From positions 1,116,001 through 1,180,000 of the forward strand of contig NZ_MWQN01000001.1 in assembly GCF_002024165.1 (NCBI RefSeq): a DNA stretch of 64,000 nucleotides, in the 5' to 3' direction. Shown here one piece after another: positions 1-10,151 of this stretch. A model generated the notes under the pieces. The model had not been told where the DNA came from. It ran no database searches and worked only from the letters and a program-made list of their open reading frames with translations. Numbering within the stretch: the stretch's first letter is position 1; every line of letters starts with the position of its first letter. The stretch comes from Embleya scabrispora. GTDB lineage: Bacteria; Actinomycetota; Actinomycetes; Streptomycetales; Streptomycetaceae. A program made the position numbers and the translations under genes.

Positions 1-711
1 TTGGTCTTCCGTCGGCTGCTTTGTCATCGTGTCCGGGCCCTTGTACGTGCCCTCCCTCGTGGGGGGCTTTTCGGCCGTCCATTCGGTCGGTGGCGCCGCC
101 TCGGGGACTTCCGCGTCTCGGACCATGCCTACGATTCGGCGGCCGGTGAGGCCCAGGCTGACCAGGCTCAGGCCGTCGAAGAGCAGGGCCAGGGAGATGA
201 ACGTGCCGATGGCGTAGCGGCTGCTGCTCGGCCATTCGGCCAGTACCAGCAGGCCCAGGACCAGGTCGACCACGCCGACGCCGATGGTCCAGATCATCTT
301 GGCCGACATGCTCGCCACGCCGCCGACGATGCGGAACATGCCCGCGCCCAGCAGCAGCAGCGCCACGAACAGGGTGAGCGCCTGGGCCCCCACGTCGGGT
401 CGGCGCAGCAGCACCACGCCGGCCGCGATGTTCAGCGCCGAGACCGCCACCACGAGCCAGAACGCGTTCTCCTTGCGCGCCTGGATGGCCTGGACGAAGC
501 CGACCACGCCGCCGATCAGCAGCAGCCAGCCGAACAGCACCATCGTGGTGAGCGTGGCCACGCCCGCGTAGATCAGGCCGACGACCCCGCCGAGCACGAG
601 GACCACGCCGAGCGCCACGAGCAGACCGAACCCGAACCCCTTACCGCTGCGTCGGTGCCGTCCCGCGCCGGATTCGGCGGAGGGACCGGTGACGCCCTTC
701 GTGCTCTCCAT
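1..711 (-). CDS. HdeD-like (DUF308) membrane protein, 3' end outside window
   Basis: The frame is open from an ATG at 711 to the first base of the window with no stop, so the C-terminus is cut off; 237 codons are visible. After a polar N-terminus rich in Ser, Gly and Arg there are about six hydrophobic stretches (for example FGLLVALGVVLVLGGVVGLI, then an AIQARKENAFW loop), followed by a hydrophilic acidic/Pro-rich tail. Short repeated transmembrane helices with a VGGVASM-type pattern are typical of the DUF308/HdeD family, small inner-membrane proteins linked to acid stress in enterobacteria but of unknown role in actinomycetes. The visible tail is longer than in usual HdeD proteins of about 190-220 residues. 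It is transcribed away from its neighbour, and I see no operon partner. The family call rests on hydrophobic pattern and length. Confidence 0.7.
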   Translation of the reverse strand, partial: MESTKGVTGPSAESGAGRHRRSGKGFGFGLLVALGVVLVLGGVVGLIYAGVATLTTMVLFGWLLLIGGVVGFVQAIQARKENAFWLVVAVSALNIAAGVVLLRRPDVGAQALTLFVALLLLGAGMFRIVGGVASMSAKMIWTIGVGVVDLVLGLLVLAEWPSSSRYAIGTFISLALLFDGLSLVSLGLTGRRIVGMVRDAEVPEAAPPTEWTAEKPPTREGTYKGPDTMTKQPTEDQ

Positions 712-851
712 GGGTGCCGCTCCTCGGATTCCGTCCCGCGCCCGCGAAATCGCGTGCGGGGTACGCCTTCCCACTGGAAAGCGACATATCCGCTCGATCG
801 GCTGTTCGCATGATCGTCACGGGCCGGTGCGGGCCCTGTGGAGCACGCCGC

Positions 852-2693
852 TCAGCGGCCCGCCCCCGGGGGCAGCGACGGCGGCAGCGCGGAGCGCACC
901 GGGGACAGCGCCGGGGCGAGCGCCGGTCGGGCCGCGGGCATCGGGGTGGCCGTCGCCGTGGTCACCGTGACCCCGCGCACCGCCGGGCCGGGCCGATCCG
1001 TCAGGCCCAGGAAGTGCCGGCGCAGCCGATACTTCTCCACCCGCCCGTTCGGCGTCCGCGGCATCCGGGCCACGATCCGCACGTACGCCGGCCGCATGTA
1101 CGCGGGCAGCGACTGGACGCACCACGCGCGTAGCTCGTCGGGGTCCAGCGGTCGGCCCGGCTCCGGCTCGGCGTACAGCACCACCTCGTCCTCGTCGTCC
1201 CGGTCGGCCGGCACCCCGAAGACCGCGCCGACCGCGATGTCGGGATGCTGGTTGACCAGGTCCTCGATGTGGTACGCCGACACGTTCTCGCCGCGGATCC
1301 GGATCCGGTCCACGACCCGGTCGACGAAGTGCAGCAGCCCGTCCTCCTCGTCGACCACCGCCGCGTCGCCGGTGTGGAACCACAGGTTGCGGGTCGCCTC
1401 GGCGATGCTCAGCGGGTCGCCCACGTACTCCTGGACCAGCAGCCCCGGCAGATGCGGACGCATCGCCAGGTGGCCCACCACCCCGCGCGGCACCGGGCGG
1501 TCGTGCTCGTCCAGGATCGCCACCCGGCTGAACGGCAGCGGCGCGCCCAGGCAACCCCGGCGCACGATCCGCGACGCGGGCAGCACCGGCACACCCAGGC
1601 GGTCGCAGACCCGCTTGACCTCCTTGGCCCCGAGCCCGCGCCGCAGCGCCTCCGGGGTGCCCTCACCGGGCTCGGCGCCGATCAGCACGGCGGCGATCGG
1701 CAGCCCGGTCTCGACCTGCCCGTAGCCCGCCACCACGGTGTCGATGCCGTAGCGGCGCGCGAACGAGTGGTGGATCGCGGGCAGCGGCTGCATCAGCACC
1801 TTGCTCAGCGGGTTGTCCCGCTCGCCGCGCCGCTCGGGCGCGCCGGAGAGCCAGCCCACCATCGTCTCGGTGAGCACCGCGCTGGTGGCCCCCGCGGCCG
1901 TCACCCGGCGCCAGAAGTCGACCGGGTGGAACCGGTCCCACAACGACACCCCCGCGCCCGTCCAGGCCGCCCGGGCCAGCCCGGCGAACGCGCCCTGGAG
2001 CGAGTGCAGCGGCAGGTCCACGTGCACCACGTCCTCCGGCGTGGTCAGCCGGCGCAGCAGCAGGGTGTACGCCGCCAGCCAGCGATGCGGCAACACGGCG
2101 GCCTTGGGCCGGCCCGTCACCCCGGCGGTGTGCACGATGATCCCGACGTCGGCGGGGTCGATCGCCACGCCCGGCGGCTCGGCGCGGGCCAGGAAGTTGG
2201 CGTAGGCGATCTCGGGATAGCCGTGCGGCGGACGCGGTCCGACCGCGTCGTGCACGGTCAGCCGGGGCAGCCGGTCCAGGTGCGGGCGCACCGCCTCCAG
2301 CGCCTGTACCAGCATGCGTTCGGTGACCACGAGCAGCGGCCCCGTCGACTCCAGTTGCTCGACCAGCGGGTCGCCGATCAGGTCCGGGTCGATCGGGCAG
2401 TAGACCGCGCCCGCCTTCCAGATGCCGAACATCCACAGCGCGGCGGCGTACGAGCTGCGGCAGTGCACGGCGATCCGGTCGCCGCGCCGCACGCCCGCCC
2501 GGGCCAGGTTGCCGGCGATCGTGTCGGTGGCCCGCTTGGCCTCGGCGTAGCTGAGGTCCAGGCCGTGCTCGCCGTAGTGGATGAAGACCCGCGTCGGGGT
2601 GTGCGCCGACCACCGGTCCAGTGCTTCGGTGACCGACTCTCCGTCCGCGGCGAGTTCGGCGGCGAGACCCGCCTCGAGTTCTTCGGCGGTCAT
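852..2693 (-). CDS. Acyl-CoA synthetase / AMP-dependent ligase (FadD-like)
   Basis: A 613-residue ANL-superfamily adenylating enzyme that would activate a carboxylic acid to its acyl-CoA in the cytoplasm. The adenylation motifs are in order: a P-loop-like TAGVTGRPKAAVLPHRW near residue 195, GYGQVETG near 335, WFHTGD with a following VDRVVDRIRIRGENV hinge, and a C-terminal PNGRVEKYRLRR carrying the catalytic lysine. The signature TAGVTGRPK departs from the usual TSGTTGxPK. The start at 2693 is preferred because AAGGGGG lies upstream; an in-frame start 25 codons earlier lacks a site. It is divergent from two acyl-CoA dehydrogenases, an arrangement that matches the mycobacterial FadD17/FadE26/FadE27 set for steroid side-chain oxidation. 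The actual substrate cannot be read from sequence; a carnitine or crotonobetaine CoA ligase is an alternative. The C-terminal ~40 residues are a Pro/Ala-rich extension. Confidence 0.85.
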   Translation of the reverse strand: MTAEELEAGLAAELAADGESVTEALDRWSAHTPTRVFIHYGEHGLDLSYAEAKRATDTIAGNLARAGVRRGDRIAVHCRSSYAAALWMFGIWKAGAVYCPIDPDLIGDPLVEQLESTGPLLVVTERMLVQALEAVRPHLDRLPRLTVHDAVGPRPPHGYPEIAYANFLARAEPPGVAIDPADVGIIVHTAGVTGRPKAAVLPHRWLAAYTLLLRRLTTPEDVVHVDLPLHSLQGAFAGLARAAWTGAGVSLWDRFHPVDFWRRVTAAGATSAVLTETMVGWLSGAPERRGERDNPLSKVLMQPLPAIHHSFARRYGIDTVVAGYGQVETGLPIAAVLIGAEPGEGTPEALRRGLGAKEVKRVCDRLGVPVLPASRIVRRGCLGAPLPFSRVAILDEHDRPVPRGVVGHLAMRPHLPGLLVQEYVGDPLSIAEATRNLWFHTGDAAVVDEEDGLLHFVDRVVDRIRIRGENVSAYHIEDLVNQHPDIAVGAVFGVPADRDDEDEVVLYAEPEPGRPLDPDELRAWCVQSLPAYMRPAYVRIVARMPRTPNGRVEKYRLRRHFLGLTDRPGPAVRGVTVTTATATPMPAARPALAPALSPVRSALPPSLPPGAGR

Positions 2694-2926
2694 GGCTTGG
2701 AACAACCCCCTTGCGACACGCAGAAACCCGGAAGCCGGCGGCTGGAGACCGTGCGTGTACTCGATCACACGGGGAGAAGAACATATCGCCTGTGCGTGCG
2801 GGTTGGGGGCCCGGGCGCGGGCTTCCTACCGGTGAGTTCAGCACTTAGCATCCAGGTGGCCCGGTTGTCGACGGTGTGTCGTGCGACGGGAACAGGGCGT
2901 CATGGTGGCGAACGGAGGCACCTCCT

Positions 2927-4243
2927 GTGCGAGAGCGGGGCGGCGTGAGCGATACGGACAACCAGCCCGACAACGGGCACGACGACGGGCCCGGCAACGA
3001 ACCCCGGGCCGCATCGGGGACCGCCCCCGACGGTCCACCGGCCGCGGACGGCCCGCTCGACGCGGCCGAACTGCGGCGGCGGGTGGCCGACTTGGTCGCG
3101 GCGCACGATCCCACCACGATGCCCTCGGTGGAATTCCTCGGGCACCGCTTCGACGCGGGCCTGGCCTGGGTGCACTTCCCGGTCGGCTGCGGCGGACTGG
3201 GCGCCTCGCGGGCGCTGCAACAGGTGGTCGAGGACGCGTTGATCGAGGCCGGCGCCAAGGTGGTCAGCGCGTACCGCAATCCGATCGGCCTGGGGATGGG
3301 CGCGCCCACGATCGTCGCGCACGGCAACGCCGAGTCGCGCGTGCGGTTGTTGCGCCCGCTGTGGACCGGCGAGGAGGTGTGGTGCCAGCTGTTCAGCGAG
3401 CCCGGCGCGGGCTCGGACCTGGCGGGGTTGGCCACTCGGGCGGTGCGCGACGGCGACGGCGACTGGATCGTGACCGGGCAGAAGGTGTGGACCTCGCTCG
3501 CGCACAAGGCGCGGTGGGCGATGCTGCTCGCCCGGACCGATCCGGACCTGCCCAAGCACCAGGGGCTGACCTACTTCTTCCTGGACATGACCTCGCCCGG
3601 GGTGGAGGTGCGCCCGCTGCGTCAGGCCACCGGACAGGCCGAGTTCAACGAGGTGTTCCTGACCGACGTACGCGTGCCCGACGCGCATCGCGCGGGTGAG
3701 GTGGGTCAGGGCTGGGCGGTGTCGAACACCACGCTGATGAACGAGCGGGTGGCCATCGGCGGCGGCGCCGCGCCCCGCGAGGCGAACGCGATCGGGGCGG
3801 TGGCGCGGATGTGGCGCGACCGGCCGGAGTTGCGCACTCCCGGCCTGCACGACCGGCTGCTTCGGGCCTGGGTGGAGTGCGAGGTGGCCCGGCTCGGCAA
3901 CGAGCGCATCCGCCAGCAACTCGCGGTCGGGGCGCCCGGGCCGGAGGGGTCGGCGGCCAAGATCGCCTACGCGCGGTTGAACCAGGACGTGACCCGGTTG
4001 TGGCTGGAGCTGACCGGCGAGGAGGGCCTGGGCTACGACGAGTGGACCATGCGGCGCAGCGACATGGGCCAGGCCACGCTCGGCGCACGCGCACCGGGCT
4101 ACTACTACCTGCGGGCCAAGGGCAATTCGATCGAGGGCGGCACCTCGGAGGTGTTGCGCAACGTGATCGCGGACCGGGTGCTGGATCTGCCGCGCGAGCC
4201 GCGCACCGATACGAAGGTGGCGTGGAAGGAGATGCCCCGGTGA
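2927..4243 (+). CDS. Acyl-CoA dehydrogenase, first subunit of a coupled pair
   Basis: FAD-dependent alpha,beta-desaturation of an acyl-CoA. The flavin/substrate-binding FSEPGAGSDLAGLATRA and the WIVTGQKVWTS strand lie mid-protein, and the C-terminus holds IEGGTSEVLRNVIADRVLDL, the family's conserved flavin-contacting end. The protein has 438 residues with an N-terminal acidic, Pro/Gly-rich extension of about 45 residues that is unusual for the family. The start is uncertain: GTG at 2927 has GGAGG eight bases upstream, while GTG at 2945 would remove six residues. The stop overlaps the GTG of the next gene by four bases, so the two are co-translated. Paired unequal dehydrogenases of this kind form alpha2beta2 complexes in steroid degradation (FadE26/FadE27 type), and I infer the same here. 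Confidence 0.88.
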   Translation: MRERGGVSDTDNQPDNGHDDGPGNEPRAASGTAPDGPPAADGPLDAAELRRRVADLVAAHDPTTMPSVEFLGHRFDAGLAWVHFPVGCGGLGASRALQQVVEDALIEAGAKVVSAYRNPIGLGMGAPTIVAHGNAESRVRLLRPLWTGEEVWCQLFSEPGAGSDLAGLATRAVRDGDGDWIVTGQKVWTSLAHKARWAMLLARTDPDLPKHQGLTYFFLDMTSPGVEVRPLRQATGQAEFNEVFLTDVRVPDAHRAGEVGQGWAVSNTTLMNERVAIGGGAAPREANAIGAVARMWRDRPELRTPGLHDRLLRAWVECEVARLGNERIRQQLAVGAPGPEGSAAKIAYARLNQDVTRLWLELTGEEGLGYDEWTMRRSDMGQATLGARAPGYYYLRAKGNSIEGGTSEVLRNVIADRVLDLPREPRTDTKVAWKEMPR

Positions 4244-5385
4244 GCGAACCCACGATTCCCTCGCTGTTGTACGGCGAGATCGAGGAGGAGTTGCGCGCGA
4301 CGCTGCGCGAGCTGCTGCGGGACCGGTGCGGGTGGCACGACGTGCTGGCGCGCATCGACACCGACGAGGCGTACGACGAGGGCCTGTGGAAGGCGGTGGC
4401 GGCCGAGCTGGGGTTGGCCGGGCTGCTGGTGCCGGAGGAGCTCGGCGGGGCCGGCGCGGGGCCGCGGGAGGTCGCGGTGGCGCTGGAGGAGCTGGGCCGC
4501 GCGGTGGCGCCGGTGCCGTTCCTGGCCAGCGCGGTGCTGGCCACCTCGGCGCTGCTCGCCTGCCCGGCCGGTGCGGCGCGCGATACCGCGCTGCGCGCGC
4601 TGGCGGAGGGCACCCGTACCGCCACCCTCGCGGTGACCGCGACCACCTGGCCGGAGGCGGGCTTCCCGCTGTCGGTGACGGGGGCGTGGGAGGGCGAGGA
4701 GTTGTCCCTGACCGGCGCGGTGACCGGGGTGTTGGCGGTGGATCGGGCCGAGTTGCTGGTGCTGCCGGTGATCGTGGCCGGCGAGCCGCATCTGGCGCTG
4801 GTGGCGGGCGACGCGGCGAACCTGTCGCGCGGCGCGGTGACCTCGTTGGACGCGACGCGTCCGGTGGGGCAGGTGACGCTGGATCAGGTGCGCGGGCGGG
4901 TGGTGGCCGGTCCCGAGCACGCCGAGCGGGCGCTGCGGCTGGCGGTGTGCCACGGCGCGGCGCTGCTCGCGTCCGAGCAACTGGGCGTGGCGGAGCAGGC
5001 GTTGGCCGAGGCGGTCGGCTATCTGAAGGTGCGTCACCAGTTCGGCCGGCCGATCGGCTCGTTCCAGGCGCTGCGCCATCGTGCCGCCGACCTGTGGTCG
5101 GACCTGGCGTCGGCCCGGGCGGCGGCGCGCTACGCGGCGGCCTGCCTGGCGGAGGACTCCCCCGACGCGGCGGTGGCCACCGCGCTGGCCAAGGCGTACT
5201 GCTCCGAGGTGGCGGTGCGAACGGCGGAGGAGTGTGTGCAGATGCACGGCGGGATCGGCTTCACCTGGGAGCACCCGGCGCACCTGTACCTGAAGCGGGC
5301 GATGGCCTCGGCGCTGCTCCTGGGCACCGCGGATCGGCACCGGGCCGCACTCGGCGCGCTGGTGGACCTGCCGCCGGCGATCTGA
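4240..5385 (+). CDS. Acyl-CoA dehydrogenase, second subunit
   Basis: A 381-residue acyl-CoA dehydrogenase with a family-like domain order: an alpha-helical N-terminus (LAGLLVPEELGGAGAGPREV), a central beta domain and a C-terminal helical domain with VRHQFGRPIGSFQALRHRAADLW and CVQMHGGIGFTWEHPAHLYL. The C-terminal end lacks the IxxGTxEIxR sequence present in the partner, consistent with a non-catalytic or half-site partner subunit. The GTG start overlaps the upstream stop (GTGA). The gene ends just before a strong hairpin that separates it from the convergent small membrane protein. Function with the preceding gene in one heteromeric beta-oxidation enzyme is inference from known FadE pairs. 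Confidence 0.87.
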   Translation: MSEPTIPSLLYGEIEEELRATLRELLRDRCGWHDVLARIDTDEAYDEGLWKAVAAELGLAGLLVPEELGGAGAGPREVAVALEELGRAVAPVPFLASAVLATSALLACPAGAARDTALRALAEGTRTATLAVTATTWPEAGFPLSVTGAWEGEELSLTGAVTGVLAVDRAELLVLPVIVAGEPHLALVAGDAANLSRGAVTSLDATRPVGQVTLDQVRGRVVAGPEHAERALRLAVCHGAALLASEQLGVAEQALAEAVGYLKVRHQFGRPIGSFQALRHRAADLWSDLASARAAARYAAACLAEDSPDAAVATALAKAYCSEVAVRTAEECVQMHGGIGFTWEHPAHLYLKRAMASALLLGTADRHRAALGALVDLPPAI

Positions 5386-5404
5386 GCGCCCTTGCGCACG
5401 CGCG

Positions 5405-5437
5405 CGGATGGCCGGCCCCGTCGGGACCGGCCATCCG
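5405..5437. terminator. Bidirectional hairpin terminator between convergent genes
   Basis: A perfect 11-bp stem (CGGATGGCCGG pairing with CCGGCCATCCG) around an 11-base loop lies 20 bases after the dehydrogenase stop and 28 bases before the stop of the convergent small membrane gene. There is no T-run, which is normal for actinomycete terminators. Confidence 0.75.
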
Positions 5438-5464
5438 TGTGTGGGTGCGCTGCCGGAAACGGCC

Positions 5465-5611
5465 CTAGCCGCGCAACATCAGCACGATCATCACGATCGC
5501 GAGCACCATCAGCACCGCCCACACCGTGGTGACCAGGCGCAGGCGGCGGCCGTCGCGCGGTGTGGTCGTGTCGGGCGGGGCGGCATCCGTCGGCGGTGGG
5601 TTCTCGCTCAT
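5465..5611 (-). CDS. Small single-pass membrane protein (48 aa)
   Basis: A 48-residue protein with a Pro/Thr-rich, acidic N-terminus, a GRRLRL basic junction and one hydrophobic helix (VTTVWAVLMVLAIVMIVLML) ending two residues before the stop. The upstream sequence holds GGAGG and GAGG stretches before the ATG. It is the last gene on the strand of the LivK/HM/G/F operon, 107 bases downstream of the 174-residue membrane protein, and may be co-transcribed with it. I do not recognise a family. The topology (basic residues before the helix) suggests an N-in tail-anchored protein. Confidence 0.6.
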   Translation of the reverse strand: MSENPPPTDAAPPDTTTPRDGRRLRLVTTVWAVLMVLAIVMIVLMLRG

Positions 5612-5718
5612 GTCCTCGCTGCCCTCCACGGGTGCTGCGCGCGGCGTCCGTCCCGTCCAGGATGACACCGCGCGCGGCCCGTTGAGGAGCCCCCGAAGCG
5701 GTCGAGGGCCGCGATGAC

Positions 5719-6243
5719 TCAGTGCTTCGCCGGTGTGGTCGGCAATACCGCCGTGGTGTCCGTGCCCGCGTCCGCCGTCCCCTGCTGCGGCGTCTGCTGG
5801 GCGGCGATCAGCCGGGCCAGCCAGAACCGCATGAAGGTGGACAGCGAGAAGCGCAGGAACAGGGCGAACCCGAGGAGCGAGACGGGGATCGCCGAGATGC
5901 CCAGGGTGATGGCGTCGTTCTGGGTCAGGATCAGCGTCGTGCCGTGGGACATGAAGTAGGCGCCGAAGCCCATCCCGATCCCGAGCACCATCAGCCCCAC
6001 GCCCAGCCACATCAGCTGGGTGTCCAGCATGGTCTTGGGCGCGCGCAGCTTGAGGGCCCCGACGTCGGCGGTGAACTGTCGGGTCCGATCCTGGGTGGCC
6101 GCCGGGACGGCCGCGTGGCGCGGCGGTGCGTACGCCGGTGACCCGGCGGTCGGCACGCCCTGCGGAACCGTCGGCGGCACGCCGGGGGGCGGGCCCGCGG
6201 GTGCGGGTGGCTGCCCGTCGGCGTTCACGCTGTTCATACTCAT
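5719..6243 (-). CDS. Proline-rich membrane protein of unknown function
   Basis: 174 residues: an N-terminal stretch of about 60 residues rich in Pro, Gly and Ala (QPPAPAGPPPGVPP region), a charged segment around TRQFTADVGALKLRAPKTM, then two transmembrane helices (LMWLGVGLMVLGIGMGFGAYF and ITLGISAIPVSLLGFALFLRF), an amphipathic FMRFWLARLIAAQQ helix and a Thr-rich tail. The ATG at 6243 follows GAGG; a GTG four codons upstream is possible. It lies 59 bases after livF on the same strand and so probably belongs to that transcript. No known family is recognised; it may be an accessory subunit of the transporter, but that rests on position alone. Confidence 0.7.
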   Translation of the reverse strand: MSMNSVNADGQPPAPAGPPPGVPPTVPQGVPTAGSPAYAPPRHAAVPAATQDRTRQFTADVGALKLRAPKTMLDTQLMWLGVGLMVLGIGMGFGAYFMSHGTTLILTQNDAITLGISAIPVSLLGFALFLRFSLSTFMRFWLARLIAAQQTPQQGTADAGTDTTAVLPTTPAKH

Positions 6244-6302
6244 ATAAGTGCTCACCTCGTGGGTCGCCGTGAGGTTGATGCGTACCCGACGGCCATGTGC
6301 GA

Positions 6303-7042
<740 letters not shown>

Positions 7043-7046
<4 letters not shown>

Positions 7047-7804
7047 ACGGTCTCCTGAAGGACTTCGTCGGCCTCCGCCGCGTCCGCGGTACCGAGGTAG
7101 GCCGCCTGCACGGCGGCGTTGTTGCGGATCTCGTCGCACGTACCGTTGGCGATTTTTTTGCCGAAGTCAAGTACGTGCAGTTCGTCGCAGGTGTTCATCA
7201 CCAGGTCCATGTCGTGCTCGACGAGCAGTACCGCGACGCCGTCGGCGGCGATCTCGCGCAGCAGTTGGCCGAAGCCGCGCGTCTCCTCGTCGTCCTGGCC
7301 CGAGGCCGGCTCGTCCAGGAGCAGGATCTTGGGCCGGCAGGCCAGCGCTCGGGCCAACTCGACCACGCGGCCCTGCCCGGTGGGCAGTTGGTCGGCGCGC
7401 ACGTGCGCGATCGAGGTCAGGTCGAGGCGGTGCAGCAGGCGCGCGGCGGTGTCCTGCGGTGTCTCCTTGGTGCCCCGGTGCAGCCGGCGGTACTGCGCGG
7501 CGGCGACCTGGATGTTCTCCCGGACCGACAACGAGCCGAACAGTTCCAGGCGTTGGAAGGTGCGGGCCATGCCGAGCCGGGCCCGGCGGTAGGGCGCCAG
7601 TTTGCCGACGTCGCGCCCGTCCATCCGCACGTGTCCCGAGGAGGGCGGTTGCAGGCCGGTGATCACGTTGAAGATGGTGGTCTTGCCCGCGCCGTTGGGC
7701 CCGATCAGGCCGGTGACCTTGCCCTCGTGGGCCCAGATGTCGACGTTGTTCAGGGCCGTGTGGCCGCCGAAGCGGACCGTGACGCCCTCGACCTCAAGCC
7801 CCAT
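7043..7804 (-). CDS. livG: Branched-chain amino acid-type ABC transporter ATPase LivG
   Basis: 253 residues, the usual LivG length. Walker A is GPNGAGKTTI near residue 34, followed by GRDVGKLAPYRRARLGMARTFQ, the LivG-type Q-loop segment. Where the ABC signature is expected the sequence reads LPTGQGRVVELARAL, without the usual LSGGQ serine-glycine pair. Walker B is ILLLDEPASGQDDEE, and the switch histidine lies in VAVLLVEHDMDLVM. The divergent signature (PTGQG) and DEPASGQDDEE instead of DEPxAGL are noticeable changes from the canonical protein. The start overlaps the permease stop by 11 bases, and the stop overlaps livF. It works as a heterodimer with LivF. Confidence 0.9.
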
Positions 7805-10022
7805 GACGTGCTCCCGGCAGGATGGGTGACGGTGCCGCGGCCGACGCCGCCGCGGGCAGCGAGGGCAGCGCGATCAGTTTGTCCAGCGCCTCGATGTCGG
7901 CGGCCTTGAACCGGTTTCCGTTCAGGCCCAGGCCCTCGGGTTGCCCGGACAGGCCCTCGGGCACCTCCGGTTCGGTGCGCGGCGCCTTGATCATCACCTC
8001 GATCTTGAGCGCGGCCGGGATGCCGATCACCGCGAGCAGGATGCCGATCACGAACGGCCAGTTGCCGATCACGTCGGTGAACCGCAGGACGATCAGCGCC
8101 AGTTGGGCGGCGGCGCTGCCGGCGAGTACGACCGGACGGCGCAGCGCGGGCTCCCACTCGGGACGGATCTTGGCGGCGATGAAGCCGTTCGGGTTCTTGC
8201 CGAGCGCGATGCCGTTGAGGCCGATCAGGATGGTGGTGAGCTGGGCGTAGTCGGGGAAGAGGTTGGTCATCAGCGGGGTGCCCAGGAAGATGCCCGCGAA
8301 CAGCGCGGCGCCCGGGGAGGTGAGCCCGGCGATCACCATCAGCATCAGCACCGAGAGCCCGGCGGTGAAGTCGAAGTTGACCGGGGACAGGGTGCCGGCC
8401 GCGCCGCCGAGGATGCCGCCGCCGACGCCGGCCATCGCCGCGGAGAGCCCGAAGACGGTGAGCGTGGTCAGCTTGTGGTTCATCCCGATCGTCGCGCAGG
8501 CCGCGGGGCTGTCCTTCATGGCCAGCAGCCTGCGGCCGAACTCGCCGCGCCGGATCCACACCACGACCAGCGAGGACAGCGCGAAGAAGACCGCGCCGAA
8601 GATGAAGTAGGCCCGGTCGGAGGAGATGTCGATGCCGGGCCAGTCGAAGCGCTCGAAGTTGAGCGTGCCGCTGTTGAACAGGTCGATCCTCGTGTCGCCC
8701 CAGGTGAAGGCCGGCAGGCCGAAGATCCACCGGTCCAGCATCACCGCGAACGCGGCGGTGGCCAGGGCCAGATAGATCCCGGACAGGCGCAGCGCGGGCA
8801 GCGCGACGAGCACGCCGATGCCGGCGCAGATCAGCGCGGCCCACAACAGCCCCAGCGGGTTGCCGCCCGAGCCCAGGTGCGAGACGCAGATCGCGCCGAT
8901 GCCGGCGAAGCCCAGTTGGGCGAGCGACATCTTTCCGGCGTAGCCGACCAGCGGGATCACCGACAGGCCGATCAGGGCGAAGCCCCACATCCGGGTGCTG
9001 GCGAACAGGTCGGCGGGGGTGAGGGAGTTGGCGGCGACCACGGCGCCCGCGATCACGATGGCGGCGAAGACCAGCGAGCCGGTCCAGGTGGGGCGGTGCG
9101 AGATCTCCCGGGTGCGGGAGGAGGCGTGGCCGCGCAGCCGGGAGGTGGGCAGCAGCATGATCGCCACGAACAGCACCAGGACGGGCATCGAGTCGCTGAG
9201 GCCGGACAGGTACGGGCCGGCGGTCGGGAAGCGGGTCTCGGTGAGGTAGCCCTTGCCGTACTCGGTGACCAGCCCGATGACCATCGCGCCGACGAACGTC
9301 CACGGCAGGCTCTTGAGCCGGCCGATCACCGCCGCGGCGTAGGCGTTGACGATCAGCAGGGTGAGCGGCAGCGCGGCGAAGGAGAGTTTGGGGGCGATCA
9401 GGATGCCCGCGACCGCGGCCAGCATGGTGCCGGTGGCCCAGGCGAGCATGCCGGGCACCTCGGGGCGCGAGCCGTTGAGCACGGCCAGGTTGCGGTCGTC
9501 GACGGTGGCGCGCATGGCCACGCCCGCGCGGGTGGAGCGCAGCAGCACCCACAGGCCGATCGCCACGATCAGCGCCACGGCCAGCGTGATCAGGTCGTGG
9601 TAGGAGACCCGGGTGCCGGCCATGTCCACGGACTCGCCGGGGAAGAAGTTGACCACGTTGCGCGGGGTCTGCGGATCCCAGATCCACATCACCGCGGCCA
9701 GCAGGCTCAGCAGCACCGCGACGGTGACCATCAGGCGGGTGGTCTCCGACGTGCCCTCGAGCCTGCGCATGATGGCGAAGTGCAGGAACACCCCGAACGC
9801 GGGGGCCAGTACGCCGAGCACGACCACCAGGGACAGCCACACCGGCAGGCCCCAGTCGAAGTGCAGCTGCCAGTAGGTGAAGGCGGCGAGCGCGCCGGTG
9901 GCGCCGTGGGCGAAGTTGAAGATGCCCGTGGTGGTGTAGGTCAGGGTCAGGCCGCCGGCGGTGATGGCATAGATGCCGCCGGTGACCAGGCCGCTGATGG
10001 TGAGGATGATGAACTCGTGCAC
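7794..10022 (-). CDS. Fused LivH-LivM permease
   Basis: 742 residues that join both permease halves in one chain. Residues 1-290 are LivH-like (N-terminal FIILTISGLVTGGIYAITAG, then TTGIFNFAHGATGAL, the typical NxAxG start of LivH), and residues from about 310 are LivM-like (LVGYAGKMSLAQLGFAGIGA and SSLVVVWIRRGEFGRRLLAMKDSPAACATIGMN split over the EAA-type loop). A soluble tail of about 100 residues ends the protein (KIEVMIKAPRTEPEVPEG region onward). In most bacteria LivH and LivM are separate. The start is set by the N-terminal LivH pattern. It is the second gene of the operon, after the binding protein. Confidence 0.92.
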   Translation of the reverse strand: MHEFIILTISGLVTGGIYAITAGGLTLTYTTTGIFNFAHGATGALAAFTYWQLHFDWGLPVWLSLVVVLGVLAPAFGVFLHFAIMRRLEGTSETTRLMVTVAVLLSLLAAVMWIWDPQTPRNVVNFFPGESVDMAGTRVSYHDLITLAVALIVAIGLWVLLRSTRAGVAMRATVDDRNLAVLNGSRPEVPGMLAWATGTMLAAVAGILIAPKLSFAALPLTLLIVNAYAAAVIGRLKSLPWTFVGAMVIGLVTEYGKGYLTETRFPTAGPYLSGLSDSMPVLVLFVAIMLLPTSRLRGHASSRTREISHRPTWTGSLVFAAIVIAGAVVAANSLTPADLFASTRMWGFALIGLSVIPLVGYAGKMSLAQLGFAGIGAICVSHLGSGGNPLGLLWAALICAGIGVLVALPALRLSGIYLALATAAFAVMLDRWIFGLPAFTWGDTRIDLFNSGTLNFERFDWPGIDISSDRAYFIFGAVFFALSSLVVVWIRRGEFGRRLLAMKDSPAACATIGMNHKLTTLTVFGLSAAMAGVGGGILGGAAGTLSPVNFDFTAGLSVLMLMVIAGLTSPGAALFAGIFLGTPLMTNLFPDYAQLTTILIGLNGIALGKNPNGFIAAKIRPEWEPALRRPVVLAGSAAAQLALIVLRFTDVIGNWPFVIGILLAVIGIPAALKIEVMIKAPRTEPEVPEGLSGQPEGLGLNGNRFKAADIEALDKLIALPSLPAAASAAAPSPILPGARHGA

Positions 10023-10151
10023 GCGCCCTCCGTTCGGGCCGGGCCGTGTCGCGGGGCGATCGGTCTCGGAGACTGGTGCGGCACGGCGCCTGACAGGTCG
10101 TCAGGGCCGCGGGGCCGCCCTCCCGCCCGGTGCGGGGCGAGAGGGCGACGG

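Noticed and set aside
1245-2948. Long plus-strand frame opposite the acyl-CoA ligase gene
   Set aside because: Arg/His/Gln/Pro-rich antisense shadow of a gene with clear adenylation motifs on the minus strand.
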